64,000 nt of DNA from Amycolatopsis aidingensis (GTDB lineage Bacteria; Actinomycetota; Actinomycetes; Mycobacteriales; Pseudonocardiaceae), in assembly GCF_018885265.1 (NCBI RefSeq), contig NZ_CP076538.1, forward strand, positions 7,166,001 to 7,230,000, read 5' to 3'. Below, piece by piece: positions 8,816 to 18,321 of the stretch (position 1 is its first letter; each line of letters begins with the position of its first letter). Made by a program: the position numbers and the translations under genes. Under the pieces are notes generated by a model. The model was given only the letters and a program-made list of their open reading frames with translations, was not told the origin of the DNA and did no database searches.

Positions 8816-8894
8816 CTGCAATCAGCTTTCGCTCAATGTGATTCTCGAAGCTCCCCTCACCAACTCCCTGGGAACCAGGTCCCAGGGTCCCCCA

Positions 8895-8939
8895 GGTGTG
8901 GTGGGCGCAGCTCCTCCCCTCGCGCGCGCCCACCACACC
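8895..8939. terminator. Strong hairpin downstream of the secreted-protein gene
   Basis: A 14-base perfect stem (GGTGTGGTGGGCGC paired with GCGCCCACCACACC) with a 17-base loop lies 80 bases after the stop at 8815. A smaller repeat precedes it at about 8868-8889 (CCCTGGGA/TCCCAGGG). No U-tract follows, as is common for actinobacterial terminators. A 48-codon ORF at 8983-9129 in the same gap has a weak ribosome site and is not called. Confidence 0.55.
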
Positions 8940-9167
8940 GCCAACCCCGATGTGTACCGATGCCCTATTCACAGTGGGTGCAATGATGACTGTCGATTTT
9001 CACCTCGAGTGCGACCACACGCACACCGTAGCCGTCTCAGAGTCCGGGATCTGCCTCATGGCTACGGGTATACCGACTAGCCACGCCAGAATCGCACGGC
9101 AGAAGAGTCGACCGGAGAACTCATCATGAGCACAAGCTTGACTGGCTCCGGGGCGATCGCAGTACCG

Positions 9168-9809
9168 TCACCCACCTACGGCGACCACCATCGTGATCAA
9201 ACCAGCGAGCAGGCAGGGTCCGAACGGCAGGCCAGCCGAGGCGTCCCGGTTCGGGCGGCGGCCCGTTCCAGCCGCGAGCAGCACGATGGCCACGGCCAAC
9301 GCGACCAGCAGGGCGCCGACGACGGTGGACCATCCGGTCCAGCCGGCTGCTGCGCCGACCACGGCTGCCAGACGCACGTCGCCCGCGCCGACTCCGCCAG
9401 GTACGGCCAGGGCCAGCAACAGGAACAGGCCCGCCGCGGCCACCATCGCCGCCAGCGCCCGGAGGCCGGGCCCGAATTCGTCACGGACGAGGCAGATCCC
9501 GCCGAAGGCCAGCATAGTCCCGGCCAGCAAAGGCCCGACCAGGATCGAGGGCAGACGTTGCTCGATCCAGTCGATCACGGAGAGCGGGATGGCGACGACG
9601 ACCACCAGGCCATATGGGAGGAGTTCCTCGCGTGGACCGACGCCCCACCCGACTGCGACCAGAAGAGCCGCCGTCCCGAAGGTGGCCAGCCACCACGACG
9701 TCAGGACGCTAGGCGGACGGTCGGTCAGCAACCGCCGGGTTACCACGCTGAGCGGGGCAGCGGCCGCCGCGCCGAGGCTGGCGTAGGCCGCCAGCCAGCC
9801 GACGGTCAC
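9168..9809 (-). CDS. Prepilin peptidase (A24 family, TadV/CpaA-like)
   Basis: The 213-residue polytopic membrane protein has about six hydrophobic segments. It carries the two aspartates expected of A24 aspartyl prepilin peptidases: SVIDWIEQRLP near residue 80 and the GxGD-type GGVGAGDVRLA near residue 140. These enzymes cut the leader of Flp-type prepilins and pseudopilins at the membrane. It is transcribed away from the Tad pilus genes that start 270 bases beyond it and would process the Flp-like and TadE-like proteins of that locus. Like other TadV/CpaA proteins it lacks the N-methylation domain. Confidence 0.82.
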   Translation of the reverse strand: MTVGWLAAYASLGAAAAAPLSVVTRRLLTDRPPSVLTSWWLATFGTAALLVAVGWGVGPREELLPYGLVVVVAIPLSVIDWIEQRLPSILVGPLLAGTMLAFGGICLVRDEFGPGLRALAAMVAAAGLFLLLALAVPGGVGAGDVRLAAVVGAAAGWTGWSTVVGALLVALAVAIVLLAAGTGRRPNRDASAGLPFGPCLLAGLITMVVAVGG

Positions 9810-10079
9810 CGCAGCCTCAGCTTGCGCACCCTGGCTGGAACGTGGGCGATGCTGGCGCGGGTCGACGTGTTGAGCGATGTCGCCATGCCGCCATGCTGCT
9901 CAGACGGCAAACGGCATGCACTGTGGTTCATCCGAATGAGTGGATCTCGCGCCGCCACCATCGCCGCGGCCGGTGCTGTGGTCATTGTCGAGGTTGAACC
10001 GAGTTCGCGCTGGAACCGAGGCGTCTCGCCGCTGCACGAGCGTCGTCGCCAGCCACTGTTGATGATCAGGGGAAGCGCC

Positions 10080-10655
10080 ATGGTTTACACCGCGACTAAG
10101 TTTCGGTACAGGTCTGTTCTTGCTGTTACTGCCGCTTTGGTGCTGAGCGGCGGATGTACCACCGCCGACCAGACGTCGGGGCCGGGCGTTCAGCCTTCGC
10201 CGACGCCAAACCCGACCACCACCCCCGCTTCCCCTGTGGAGATCGCGAAACAAGACGCGATCGCCGCCTACATGGGGATGTGGCGCGACATGGCTGATGC
10301 AGCGACGACCTCCGATTGGAAGTCGCCCAAACTCGCGCGGCACGCTACCGGTGAAGCGTTGGTCACGATCTCCCGAAGCCTGTACGCCGACCACTACAAC
10401 GGCCTGGTCACGCGAGGCCAACCCGTCAACCACCCTGAAGTCAGCTCGGTGGAACCACCCCACGCGCCCACGACGATCAACATCACGGATTGCGGCGACT
10501 CCACGAACTGGCTGAAGTACCGGGTCGACAGCGGCGAGCCCGCGAACGACGGCCCCGGGGGACGGCGCCACATCGAGGCACTCGTCAAGAAGGCCGTCGA
10601 CGGTTCCTGGAAAGTCACCACCTTCGCAGTTCACGAGGTCGGATCATGCGGTTAG
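10080..10655 (+). CDS. Putative lipoprotein of the Tad locus
   Basis: A 191-residue precursor starts with a hydrophobic leader ending LVLSGGC, a plausible lipobox-like site for lipid attachment. A Pro/Thr-rich linker and a domain of about 140 residues follow (EIAKQDAIAAYMGMW, LARHATGEALVTI). The fold of short helices plus strands resembles the NTF2-like lipoproteins found beside Tad genes, but I cannot assign it firmly. The ATG follows AGGGGAAG. Its 3' end overlaps the next gene by ten bases, so the two are probably co-translated. Confidence 0.65.
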   Translation: MVYTATKFRYRSVLAVTAALVLSGGCTTADQTSGPGVQPSPTPNPTTTPASPVEIAKQDAIAAYMGMWRDMADAATTSDWKSPKLARHATGEALVTISRSLYADHYNGLVTRGQPVNHPEVSSVEPPHAPTTINITDCGDSTNWLKYRVDSGEPANDGPGGRRHIEALVKKAVDGSWKVTTFAVHEVGSCG

Positions 10656-11659
10656 GACGAACATGGCCGACAGCTGGGATCGCGGTCACCCTCTTACTGC
10701 TCACCGTCCTGCCGGCGCACGCAGACGGCTGGGGCAATGTCAACTGCGGTGAAGGCGGGAACCCCGCCTGTGATCTGAGCGCCGGTAAACGCGGCGGTGC
10801 TCCGCCGCGCGCGGGACAGGCCCCGCCGGTGAACCCAGGGAAGGGAAAGTCCCACTCCCCAGGTGGTCCGCAGCAGAGCCCGGGCGATCGGGTACTGGGT
10901 GATGCTAGCCGGGCGGATTGTGCATATATCCGGAGTGATTACCAGCCTCCGGCCAATGGGGTCCAAACGGTGGCGTTGCGATCGCGCCCGGGGTCGGGCG
11001 GGATTCAGCCGGTGGCGTGGCCTGCCCAGGGACGTACGGCCGTTGGACGCATGCGGGCGCAGGGTGAGGGCGGTGCTTGGTATGTGTACCGGTGTTCGGG
11101 GCCAGGTGTGCGGGATGGGTTGTATCGCGCGCCGGTGTGGATTGCGGACGGGCAGGAGCCGGGGGCGGCGGCGTTGCCGTCGCCGGAGGAGTTGGCACAG
11201 CAGGCCCGGTCACAGTTGCGTTTACCGTCACCGCGGATCGTGTCAAACCCGGCCGGCACACAGCTGGTGCGCCTACCGACGTGGTTGTGGTTGGAGCGCG
11301 GCAGTTGGGGCACGCGGTCGGCGACTGCGTCGGTGCCGGGGGTGTCGGTAACGGCGGTGGCGAGGCCGACATCGGTGTCGTGGTCGATGGGAGATGGTGC
11401 CGAGTTCACCTGCGCCGGGCCGGGCACCCCGTTCCCTGCGGGTGGAAATCCGCGGGCGGCTTCACCGGATTGCGGGCACACCTATCACCGGTCCTCGGCC
11501 CGCGCACCGGGGGCGACGTTTGCTGTATCGGCCACGGTTCATTGGACAGTGACCTGGTCCGGAGCCGGCACGGGCGGGACGTTCCCGGACATGACGACCA
11601 CCGCATCGGCCTCGCTGCGCGTCGCCGAGGCCCAAGCACTCGGAACCGGTAACCGCTAA
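10646..11659 (+). CDS. Secreted protein of the Tad locus
   Basis: The 337-residue precursor has an N-terminal signal peptide (GIAVTLLLLTVLPAHA) followed by a Gly/Pro/Ser-rich stretch of about 80 residues with cysteines (NCGEGGNPACDL). A larger domain contains Trp- and Cys-bearing motifs (WYVYRCSGPGV, CAGPGTPF). The end is Ser/Thr/Ala-rich and strand-like, resembling a PKD-type surface domain. It overlaps the lipoprotein gene and precedes the SAF gene by about 90 bases. It may be a cell-wall or pilus-associated factor, but no catalytic signature is seen. Confidence 0.65.
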   Translation: MRLGRTWPTAGIAVTLLLLTVLPAHADGWGNVNCGEGGNPACDLSAGKRGGAPPRAGQAPPVNPGKGKSHSPGGPQQSPGDRVLGDASRADCAYIRSDYQPPANGVQTVALRSRPGSGGIQPVAWPAQGRTAVGRMRAQGEGGAWYVYRCSGPGVRDGLYRAPVWIADGQEPGAAALPSPEELAQQARSQLRLPSPRIVSNPAGTQLVRLPTWLWLERGSWGTRSATASVPGVSVTAVARPTSVSWSMGDGAEFTCAGPGTPFPAGGNPRAASPDCGHTYHRSSARAPGATFAVSATVHWTVTWSGAGTGGTFPDMTTTASASLRVAEAQALGTGNR

Positions 11660-11751
11660 CCGGTTTCCGGTTTTCCACAGCTGAATTCCCTTTCCTTTCC
11701 GCGTATTCCGAGGGAATGCGGGGTTTGGTCGAGCTTTGCCTGGAGGAGATC

Positions 11752-12465
11752 GTGACGCACACCTACACCACCCCACCGGAGACCGGGCCCGAGATGTCGG
11801 GATCGGCGGCCTGGTTGGGGCAGAAGGGAAAGCCCACCCCTGTGCCGCGGGCTTGGAGGCGTCATCGGTTGCCGTACCTAGTGGCGGGCGTGCTGCTGGT
11901 CGTGGTGTGCGTCGGCGGTGCGGTGTGGTGGACCACCACCATTCAGGACCGGGTGCCGATGTTGGCGTTGGCGAAGCCGGTCACGGTCGGGCACGTGCTG
12001 ACGCGGGCGGACCTGCGCAGCGTCGACGTTTCCGCCGCGCCGGGCGTGGCGTTGATTCCGGCGGATCAGGTGGCCAGCGTGGTGGGCCGTCCGATGGCGA
12101 CTAGCCTCGGGCCCGGAGCGCTGCTGGCCCCCGATGCCGTGGGTAGTGCGGTGATCCCGGCGGTGGGTCGGGCGGTGGTCGCGGTCGGCGTGAAGCCTGG
12201 GCAGTTTCCTCCTGAACTCACTGCTGGAGCCTCGGTGACGGTTGTTGTCACGGCCGCCACCGGGACGGGAACGTCGGCCACCACCGCGCAGCGCCGAGGG
12301 CCGGGTACGTCCTGGCACGCCACGATCGTCGGCGTCGCGCCTGCAGGCGCGGATCAGAGCACGGTGGTGTCGCTAGACCTTGACGCGGGCGCAGCGTCTC
12401 AGCTGGCGCAGGTCCCGGCCGGGCAGCTTGCCCTGGTGATGCAACCCGCGGGCGGTGGCCGCTGA
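11752..12465 (+). CDS. SAF-domain protein (CpaB/RcpC-like pilus assembly)
   Basis: The 237-residue protein has one transmembrane helix near residues 40-62 (YLVAGVLLVVVCVGGAVWW). An extracytoplasmic SAF-like domain follows, with the hallmark KPVTVGHVLTRADLRSVDV and GPGALLAPDAV. In Tad systems such proteins (CpaB/RcpC) help stabilise the secretin or channel; actinobacteria have no secretin, so the role is probably scaffold-like. I chose the GTG at 11752 because GGAGGAG sits just upstream; a 12-residue longer frame exists. The gene overlaps the TadZ gene by one base. Confidence 0.78.
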   Translation: MTHTYTTPPETGPEMSGSAAWLGQKGKPTPVPRAWRRHRLPYLVAGVLLVVVCVGGAVWWTTTIQDRVPMLALAKPVTVGHVLTRADLRSVDVSAAPGVALIPADQVASVVGRPMATSLGPGALLAPDAVGSAVIPAVGRAVVAVGVKPGQFPPELTAGASVTVVVTAATGTGTSATTAQRRGPGTSWHATIVGVAPAGADQSTVVSLDLDAGAASQLAQVPAGQLALVMQPAGGGR

Positions 12466-13391
12466 TGCTCATCGCTTTGTGTTCGGTGAAGGGTTCCCCG
12501 GGAGTGACCACTCTGGCCGTCGCGCTGGCTGCGCAGTGGCCGCACGCCGAGAGCACACGCCGTCTGGTTGCCGAGGTCGATCCTGCCGGCGGGGATCTGG
12601 CGATGCGGTTCCGCCTTCCTGCCATACCAGGGCTGGTTAGTCTCGCTGCCGCCGCGCGCCGCACCCGTGATCCTGCGGTGGTGTGGGACCACACCTGCGC
12701 CCTGCCCGGTGGTGTCCGTGTGCTGGTGGCCCCGCCTAACGGGGCGCATGCCCGCGCTGCGCTGGCCATCCTGGCCACGACCCCCGGCGGGTCACTGGTG
12801 CACGCCCTCGCTCGCGATGCGGGGGTGGTGGTGCTGGCGGATTGCGGTCGTGTCGATCCGGGGTCCCCGGCCGAGGTGATCGCGCGCCGCGCGGACGCGC
12901 TGGTTCTGGTGACCGGAACCCACGCCGAGGATCTCGCGCACACCGCTGCGCGTTTGGGTGACCTGGCCCGCTGGACCCCGCGGCCCGGGTTACTGCTCGT
13001 TGGCGACGGCTACCCGACCGTCGATGTGCAGCGCGAGTTGGGTGTGCCCGCGATTGGCCGGATCCCGCACGACCCGGCCGCTGCCGCCGCCTTGGCCGGG
13101 CACCGGCCACCGCCAGGCCGCCGCCAGGGCCACGGTGGCCTCGCCCGCCAGGCTGCCGCCCTCGCCCGAGCCCTGGCCGGACCTGCTGCCCCAGCCGCCT
13201 TGCCGTCGGTGAACGCGGCGGCTGCCGTGCCGGGAGTGACGGCCCAGCAGGTGCGCCAGCCCGGCGGCGCGATGCCCCCGCCTGGGCAGGGACTTCACCC
13301 GCTGTCCCCGGTGCGCACGCCACCGCAGGTCGGTCAGCCGCATCGCAACGGCCACCAGCCCAGTATCGCCGGGAAGGAGCCACCCACATGA
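12465..13391 (+). CDS. TadZ/CpaE-like ParA-MinD ATPase
   Basis: The 308-residue protein begins with a deviant Walker A, CSVKGSPGVTT, typical of actinobacterial TadZ-like members of the MinD/ParA family, in which the usual GKT lysine is absent. VAEVDPAGGDLAMRF follows as the A'/switch segment. The C-terminal 60 residues are Pro/Gln-rich and probably unstructured. TadZ proteins act as polar hubs that place the TadA motor. The gene overlaps both neighbours and lies directly before tadA, as expected for a Tad operon. Confidence 0.8.
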   Translation: MLIALCSVKGSPGVTTLAVALAAQWPHAESTRRLVAEVDPAGGDLAMRFRLPAIPGLVSLAAAARRTRDPAVVWDHTCALPGGVRVLVAPPNGAHARAALAILATTPGGSLVHALARDAGVVVLADCGRVDPGSPAEVIARRADALVLVTGTHAEDLAHTAARLGDLARWTPRPGLLLVGDGYPTVDVQRELGVPAIGRIPHDPAAAAALAGHRPPPGRRQGHGGLARQAAALARALAGPAAPAALPSVNAAAAVPGVTAQQVRQPGGAMPPPGQGLHPLSPVRTPPQVGQPHRNGHQPSIAGKEPPT

Positions 13392-14767
13392 CCCGGACCG
13401 ACCATCCACCTGGGCCTCCCGCCGCGCCCGACGGTGGGGGTGATGCCGAGCAGCGGCTGCGTGCCCGGTTGCGGCAGGTGCTGACCACAGACCTGCCCGG
13501 CCGGGTCGAGGCCGCCATCCGCACCGGCGAGGGCTCGTTGAGTCTCGCTCGGCGCCGGGAGATCGGCCGCGAGGTCCTCGATGCCGCGGTCGCCGCGCAG
13601 AGTGAGGCCGAGTTACTTGCCGGGCGCGCCTTGGTGGACTCGGCCACCGAGCAGCGTGTGGTCGAGCAGGTGCTGGACGAGGTGTTCGGCCTGGGCGGGC
13701 TGCAGCCGTTGCTGGCCGATCCGTCGGTGGAGACGATCGCGGTCAACCGCTACGACCGGGTGTTCGTTCAGTACAACGATGGCCGCCGGGCTCAGGTCGC
13801 GCCGGTGGCGGCGTCCGATAAGGAGCTCACCGATCTGATCCGCACGCTCGCGGCACGCGCTTCGTCGGAGGAGCGCCGGTTCGACCGCGGCTCACCCGCG
13901 CTGAACCTGCAACTGCCCGGTGGTGAACGGCTCTTCGCGGTGCTGGGGCTGACCGCGGGCGGGGTGACGGCGTGCACGATCCGGCGGCACGGTTACCTCA
14001 CCGCCACCCTCGCGCAGCTGCGCCGCCGCGGCACACTCGATGTCGGGCTGGAGCGGTTCCTGCGCGCGCTGGTGCGGGCGCGCAAGAACGTGCTGATCAC
14101 CGGCGGCACCGGGGCCGGGAAAACCACGCTGCTGCGGGGACTGGCCTCGGAGATGGACCCACGGGAGCGGATCGTCACCGTCGAGGACGCCTTCGAGCTC
14201 GGCCTCGGGCTCGACCCTGAGCTGCACGCCGACGTCACCGCCCTGCAGTCCCGCGAGCCCAACGTGGAGGGCGAGGGCGCGATCGACCAGGCCGAACTGG
14301 TGCGCTGGGGGCTGCGCATGTCGCCGGACCGCGTGATCGTCGGCGAGATCCGCGGCGCCGAGGTCATCCCGATGTGCAACGCGATGAGCCAGGGCAACGA
14401 CGGCTCCATGGCCACCCTGCACGCGAGCAGTTCGAAGATCGCGTTCACTCGGCTTGCCTCCTACGCCGCGCAGGGCCCGGAGCGGCTTCCGCTGGAGGCC
14501 ACCGCGCTGCTCGTCGCGTCGGCGGTGCATTTCGTGGTGCACCTGGACCGTGCTGCCGACCGCGCGACGCGGGTGATCGCCTCGGTCCGCGAGGTGGTCG
14601 ACGCCGAGGCCGGTTCGGTGATCTCCAACGAGGTCTACCGCCGTGGCCCGGATCGCCGTGCCGTGCCGGTGGCCGGGGCGTTGCGCGCGGACACCCTCGA
14701 CGACCTGGTCGCGGCCGGTTTCGATGCGGACCTGCTCGCCTGCCCGGAGGGGTGGTGGACGCCATGA
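13388..14767 (+). CDS. tadA: TadA/CpaF secretion ATPase
   Basis: This 459-residue member of the type II/IV secretion ATPase superfamily powers pilus assembly at the cytoplasmic membrane. An N-terminal helical domain precedes the conserved TadA block (VLDEVFGLGGLQPLL, VNRYDRVFV). A Walker A GGTGAGKTT lies at residues 239-247. Walker B and the Asp/His boxes follow (VTVEDAFEL, VIVGEIRGAEV, SMATLHASS). The length is normal and all core motifs are intact. Start and stop overlap the tadZ and tadB genes by ATGA, so it sits in one operon. Confidence 0.93.
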   Translation: MTRTDHPPGPPAAPDGGGDAEQRLRARLRQVLTTDLPGRVEAAIRTGEGSLSLARRREIGREVLDAAVAAQSEAELLAGRALVDSATEQRVVEQVLDEVFGLGGLQPLLADPSVETIAVNRYDRVFVQYNDGRRAQVAPVAASDKELTDLIRTLAARASSEERRFDRGSPALNLQLPGGERLFAVLGLTAGGVTACTIRRHGYLTATLAQLRRRGTLDVGLERFLRALVRARKNVLITGGTGAGKTTLLRGLASEMDPRERIVTVEDAFELGLGLDPELHADVTALQSREPNVEGEGAIDQAELVRWGLRMSPDRVIVGEIRGAEVIPMCNAMSQGNDGSMATLHASSSKIAFTRLASYAAQGPERLPLEATALLVASAVHFVVHLDRAADRATRVIASVREVVDAEAGSVISNEVYRRGPDRRAVPVAGALRADTLDDLVAAGFDADLLACPEGWWTP

Positions 14768-15693
14768 GCATCGACACCATGACGGTTGTGGCCGCCGCTC
14801 TGGGTCTGGGCGCTGTCGTCGGTCTGTTGCTGATCACCGCTTGGTACCCAACCGTGGCGGTGTTGGCCCCCTGGCGTGGTGTGGGCTGGCTGCGTGCCGT
14901 GCGTGGCCGGGTAGGTGACCGGCGTGCGCTGCTGCGCGTGACGGTGGTCGTCGGGGCGGGTGTGCTGACCGGGGCGGTGACCGGGTGGGTGGTCGGCGCC
15001 GTGCTGGCCGCCGCTGCGGTGTGGTTCCTGCCCCGGCTGGTCGGCCCGGACCGCGCCCACAAACACCGGGTCGCCCGGATCGAGGCGATCGCCTCGTGGA
15101 CGGAGATGCTGCGCGACGTGCTGTCCGCGGCGGCCGGGCTCGAGCAAGCCATCCTCGCCACCGCGCCGTTCGCGCCGGCGGCGATCCGCGGCGAGGTCGC
15201 CACGCTGGCCGCTCGCCTGGAAGGCGGGCAGCGCCTGGCGCCGGCACTGCGGGCCTTGGCGCGCGAGCTGGACGACGCGACCGCGGACTTGGTGCTCGCT
15301 GCCCTGGTCTTGGCCGCCGAGCACCAGGCTCGCCAGCTCGGCGAGTTGCTCGGCTCGCTGGCGAGCACCGCCCGCGGGCAGGCCGCGATGCGGATGCGGG
15401 TGGAGACCGGCCGGGCACGGACCCGCACGTCGGTGCGGGTCATCGTCGCCACCACCCTCGCGTTCGCCGCCGGGGTCGTGGTGTTCAACCGCGCCTATCT
15501 CGATGTCTACAACACCGCCGCCGGCCAGGTCGTCCTGCTAGGTATCGGCGGCCTGTTCGCCGTCGGGTTCGCCTGGCTCGCCCGGATCGCCACCAGCGGA
15601 AGGCAGACACGGGCGCTAGCCCTCGACGCCCCCCGCGTGACCGCAGCGCCGGACGGTGGCGAGGCGACGGTCGGCGGAGGTGAGCGCGCATGA
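14764..15693 (+). CDS. tadB: TadB-like pilus assembly membrane protein
   Basis: The 309-residue protein is a GspF/TadB-type inner-membrane platform. N-terminal hydrophobic helices (TVVAAALGLGAVVGLLLI) are followed by the cytoplasmic F-domain with ASWTEMLRDVLSAAAGLEQAI and LVLAALVLAAEHQ. Two C-terminal helices end the domain (VVLLGIGGLFAVGFAWL). TadB pairs with TadC to couple the TadA motor to pilin extrusion. The frame is open upstream only because it reads through tadA in another frame. The ATG at 14764 overlaps the tadA stop and is clearly right. Confidence 0.9.
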   Translation: MSIDTMTVVAAALGLGAVVGLLLITAWYPTVAVLAPWRGVGWLRAVRGRVGDRRALLRVTVVVGAGVLTGAVTGWVVGAVLAAAAVWFLPRLVGPDRAHKHRVARIEAIASWTEMLRDVLSAAAGLEQAILATAPFAPAAIRGEVATLAARLEGGQRLAPALRALARELDDATADLVLAALVLAAEHQARQLGELLGSLASTARGQAAMRMRVETGRARTRTSVRVIVATTLAFAAGVVVFNRAYLDVYNTAAGQVVLLGIGGLFAVGFAWLARIATSGRQTRALALDAPRVTAAPDGGEATVGGGERA

Positions 15694-16583
15694 TTCCCGC
15701 TCTCGTCTTCGGTGCCGGTGCGGGTGTCGGCCTGTGGCTGCTGCTGACCTGGGTCCTGCCGCCTCGCCCGGCCTTGAGCGACCGCCTCGCCGGGGTGAGC
15801 ACGCGTGCGCCGGCGGCGCCGATCCTGGGCACGGCGGACGCCGCCTGGGTGCGGACCTGGGGCCGGTTGTTCGTGCCGGGGTTGCGGATGCTCGGCCTGC
15901 CCGGCGCGAAGATCGAGGCCGATCTGCGCGTCACCGGCCGCGGCACCGACACCCACCTGGCCTCCAAGGCCCTGCTCGCCGTGGCCGGGCTGCTGGCGCC
16001 GTGGCTGCTGCAAGCCCTCCTGGCCCTGGCAGGGCTGTCGCTGGGGGCGCAGGCGCCGCTGGGGGCCGGGCTCGCGCTCGCCGTACTGGGCTTCCTGGCC
16101 CCTGATCTCGACGTCCGTGCCAAGGCCACCCGGCTGCGGCGAGAGTTCCGCGAGGCGCTGTCGGCGTTCCTCGACCTGGTCTGGATCACCCTCGCCGGAG
16201 GGGCCGGGGTCGAGGCCGCTCTCGGTGACGCCGCGACCGTCGGGCAGGGTCCGGCGTTCGACAAGATCCGCCGCGCGCTGCACGCCGCGCAGCTGACCCG
16301 CACCACCCCGTGGAACACCCTGCGCCAGCTCGGTGAGGAACTCGACATCACCGAGCTGTCCGAACTCGCCGCCTCGATCTCCCTGGCGGGCACCGAAGGC
16401 GCCCGGGTACGCGCCTCCTTGGCCGCGAAAGCCCACGCCCTGCGCATCCACCAGCTCGCTGACGCCGAAACCGATGCCCAGGCCGCCACCGAACGTATGG
16501 CCCTGCCGGTGACGCTGCTGTTCCTCGGTTTCCTGGGATTCATCGCCTACCCCGCGGTGATCCAGGTCCTCAATGGACTGTAA
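15690..16583 (+). CDS. tadC: TadC-like pilus assembly membrane protein
   Basis: The 297-residue protein is the second GspF-type platform component. An N-terminal membrane helix begins at LVFGAGAGVGLWLLLTWVLP. A helix pair around residues 90-140 follows, then the F-domain (FREALSAFLDLVWITLAGG, ELAASISLAGTEGARV), and a C-terminal helix (VTLLFLGFLGFIAYPAVIQV). It starts by ATGA overlap with tadB. A 63-base gap then separates it from the Flp-like pilin gene. TadB and TadC probably form a hetero-oligomer in the membrane. Confidence 0.9.
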   Translation: MIPALVFGAGAGVGLWLLLTWVLPPRPALSDRLAGVSTRAPAAPILGTADAAWVRTWGRLFVPGLRMLGLPGAKIEADLRVTGRGTDTHLASKALLAVAGLLAPWLLQALLALAGLSLGAQAPLGAGLALAVLGFLAPDLDVRAKATRLRREFREALSAFLDLVWITLAGGAGVEAALGDAATVGQGPAFDKIRRALHAAQLTRTTPWNTLRQLGEELDITELSELAASISLAGTEGARVRASLAAKAHALRIHQLADAETDAQAATERMALPVTLLFLGFLGFIAYPAVIQVLNGL

Positions 16584-16646
16584 CTCACCTCAGATCGATC
16601 CTGTCCTCAGAAAGGCATCGCACCACAAGGGAAAGAAGGCATCATC

Positions 16647-16847
16647 ATGTGGCACTGCATCCACACCCTCTGGGCGCTGGCACGCGCACGCAGTTCCCTG
16701 TTGCGCGCCGACCCGGAGCGTGGCGAGATCACCACCACCGTCATCGTGACCGCCCTGATGGCCATCGCCGCGATCGCCATCATCGCGATCATCGTGGCGA
16801 AACTGACGGCTAAGGCAAACTCGATCGATCTCGGGCTCGGGGGCTGA
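16647..16847 (+). CDS. Small Flp-like pilin subunit
   Basis: A 66-residue protein has a basic N-terminal third, a Gly-Glu prepilin-like site (ERGEITTTVIVTAL) and a 20-residue hydrophobic helix (VIVTALMAIAAIAIIAIIV), followed by a short tail. Position (after tadC, before TadE-like genes), size and the G-E junction fit the Flp major pilin of the Tad system, to be cleaved by the A24 peptidase at 9168-9809. The N-terminal leader of about 30 residues is longer than in typical Flp proteins. The start follows AAGAAGG. Confidence 0.72.
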   Translation: MWHCIHTLWALARARSSLLRADPERGEITTTVIVTALMAIAAIAIIAIIVAKLTAKANSIDLGLGG

Positions 16848-16849
16848 GG

Positions 16850-17290
16850 ATGCTCGCCAGATCCATGCGCGTTCGCTCCCGCCGGGTGACTGAGCGTGTC
16901 CGGGGCGCGCTGCGCGGAGACCGGGGCGCGGTCACCGTCGAGCTGGTGCTGGCCACCCCGCTGCTGTTGCTGGCGTTGCTGGCGATCATCCAGTTCGCCG
17001 TGTGGTCGCATGCCACCCACGTCGCCCAGGCCGCCGCCTCCCAGGCACTGGCCGCGGCACGGACCCAGGATGGCACCACCAGCGCCGGGCAGGCGGCCGG
17101 GCAGCGCTTGCTCGCCGACCTCGCCGCCGGGCCCCTGCGCGAGCCCCACATCACCGTTTCCCGCAGCCCGGCCGTGGTGTCGGTAAGTGTCCGTGGCGAG
17201 GCCACCGCGGTCCTACCCGGCGTGCATTTGCACGTGCACGCCGAAGCGTTCGGTGAGGTCGAACGGTTCGTGCCCGACACCGCGCCCTGA
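16850..17290 (+). CDS. TadE-like pseudopilin
   Basis: The 146-residue protein has a basic leader (RSRRVTERVRGALRGDRG) followed by GAVTVELVLATPLLLLALLAI, the hallmark of TadE minor pilins (a small residue, then TxE, then a hydrophobic helix). About 100 extracytoplasmic residues follow. It lies two bases after the Flp-like gene and precedes a membrane protein and two more pseudopilin genes. TadE-type proteins are minor pilus components needed for assembly. Confidence 0.78.
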   Translation: MLARSMRVRSRRVTERVRGALRGDRGAVTVELVLATPLLLLALLAIIQFAVWSHATHVAQAAASQALAAARTQDGTTSAGQAAGQRLLADLAAGPLREPHITVSRSPAVVSVSVRGEATAVLPGVHLHVHAEAFGEVERFVPDTAP

Positions 17291-17340
17291 GCTCGGTGAC
17301 CGCCGCGGCGATTCCCGCCCCTGGCCGAAAGGACATCGTG

Positions 17341-18321
17341 ATGACACACGGTAACCCGCACCACGGGGTGACGCCGGTGCGTGCGGCACTGTTTCCGGAC
17401 GGGCCGGATTCCCTCCTGCTGAATCCCGATATCTCCCAGTCGCAGTGGCGCGGCGAGCGTGTCCGCGCTGGGCTGCGTCCGCGGATCGTCCTCACCGGAC
17501 TCGCTGGGGCCGTCCTAGCAGTGCTCGCGGCCTCGTCAGCGAGCGGTTTCACCGCGGTGTTCGCGCTGAGCGCCGGGATCCTCGCGATCGGCGCGAGCGC
17601 GGTCGGCGGCTGGTACAGCGCCACCCGCGTGCTCACCGACCACCGCCACGGCCCGGGGAGTCCGTGCCGGTTGGATCGCGTCCGGGGCGCGTTCTTCTTC
17701 CGCGGCCGCGATTTCGCCGATCTGGGCGCCGCTAGCACCGTGGCGCGGACCCTGATCGCCAGCGTGGATGAGCTGCACCGCAGTCCGGCCCGCGCGTGGA
17801 TCGATCCCGCGCTGTGCGGTGAGGTGCATCGGGTGGTGTGGCAGGCGTTGTGCTGCCTGGACCGCACGCGCGCTGCCCGCAGCGTCGCCGACGACCTCGC
17901 CGCCGATCCCGAGTCCGAGGCCGGCGAACTGGCCACCGCGGCGCGCCGGGCGGTCACCGTCGTCGACGACGGGCTGGGCGAGGTGGCGCGGCAGGTGCAC
18001 GGCTGCCTCGTGGCGACCCGGGCGTGGGAGGCGAAACTGCGGCACATCGACCTGGCCGCCCGCGCCGATAGCACCCTCGCGGTGCTGCCCGGCCACGACC
18101 ACGTTCGGGGCCTGTCCGAGGCCGCGCAAGCGTGGCCGCAGGCCGTGTTCGCCCACATCACCGCTGCCCGTGACCTCACCGGCGCCGGAGCGTTCCCGTG
18201 GGAACAGCCGCCCTCCTCGTGGTCACCACGCCACGTCCTGCCCCACCACAGCCACAGTCGAGGCCGGTCGGCCGGAAGGGCGCTGCGGCGGCGAGCCCAA
18301 TCAGACGGGGACCTGCCGTGA
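17341..18321 (+). CDS. Tad-locus membrane protein of unknown function
   Basis: The 326-residue protein has two adjacent hydrophobic helices at about residues 50-95 ([31 protein letters not shown]). A soluble helical domain rich in Arg and Ala follows, with [32 protein letters not shown]. It is found between TadE-like genes and seems to belong to the pilus locus, but I do not recognise a family. I prefer the ATG at 17341, after CGAAAGGA; a longer frame starts at 17296 without a ribosome site. Its end overlaps the next gene by GTGA. Confidence 0.7.
   Translation: MTHGNPHHGVTPVRAALFPDGPDSLLLNPDISQSQWRGERVRAGLRPRIVLTGLAGAVLAVLAASSASGFTAVFALSAGILAIGASAVGGWYSATRVLTDHRHGPGSPCRLDRVRGAFFFRGRDFADLGAASTVARTLIASVDELHRSPARAWIDPALCGEVHRVVWQALCCLDRTRAARSVADDLAADPESEAGELATAARRAVTVVDDGLGEVARQVHGCLVATRAWEAKLRHIDLAARADSTLAVLPGHDHVRGLSEAAQAWPQAVFAHITAARDLTGAGAFPWEQPPSSWSPRHVLPHHSHSRGRSAGRALRRRAQSDGDLP

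Noticed and set aside
8983..9129. 48-codon ORF after the secreted-protein hairpin
   Set aside because: The ribosome site is weak and no motif is present.
9126..10079. A long plus-strand frame (9126-10655) covering the prepilin peptidase gene
   Set aside because: It runs antisense to a recognisable peptidase. Only its last part, from 10080, has a signal peptide and ribosome site.
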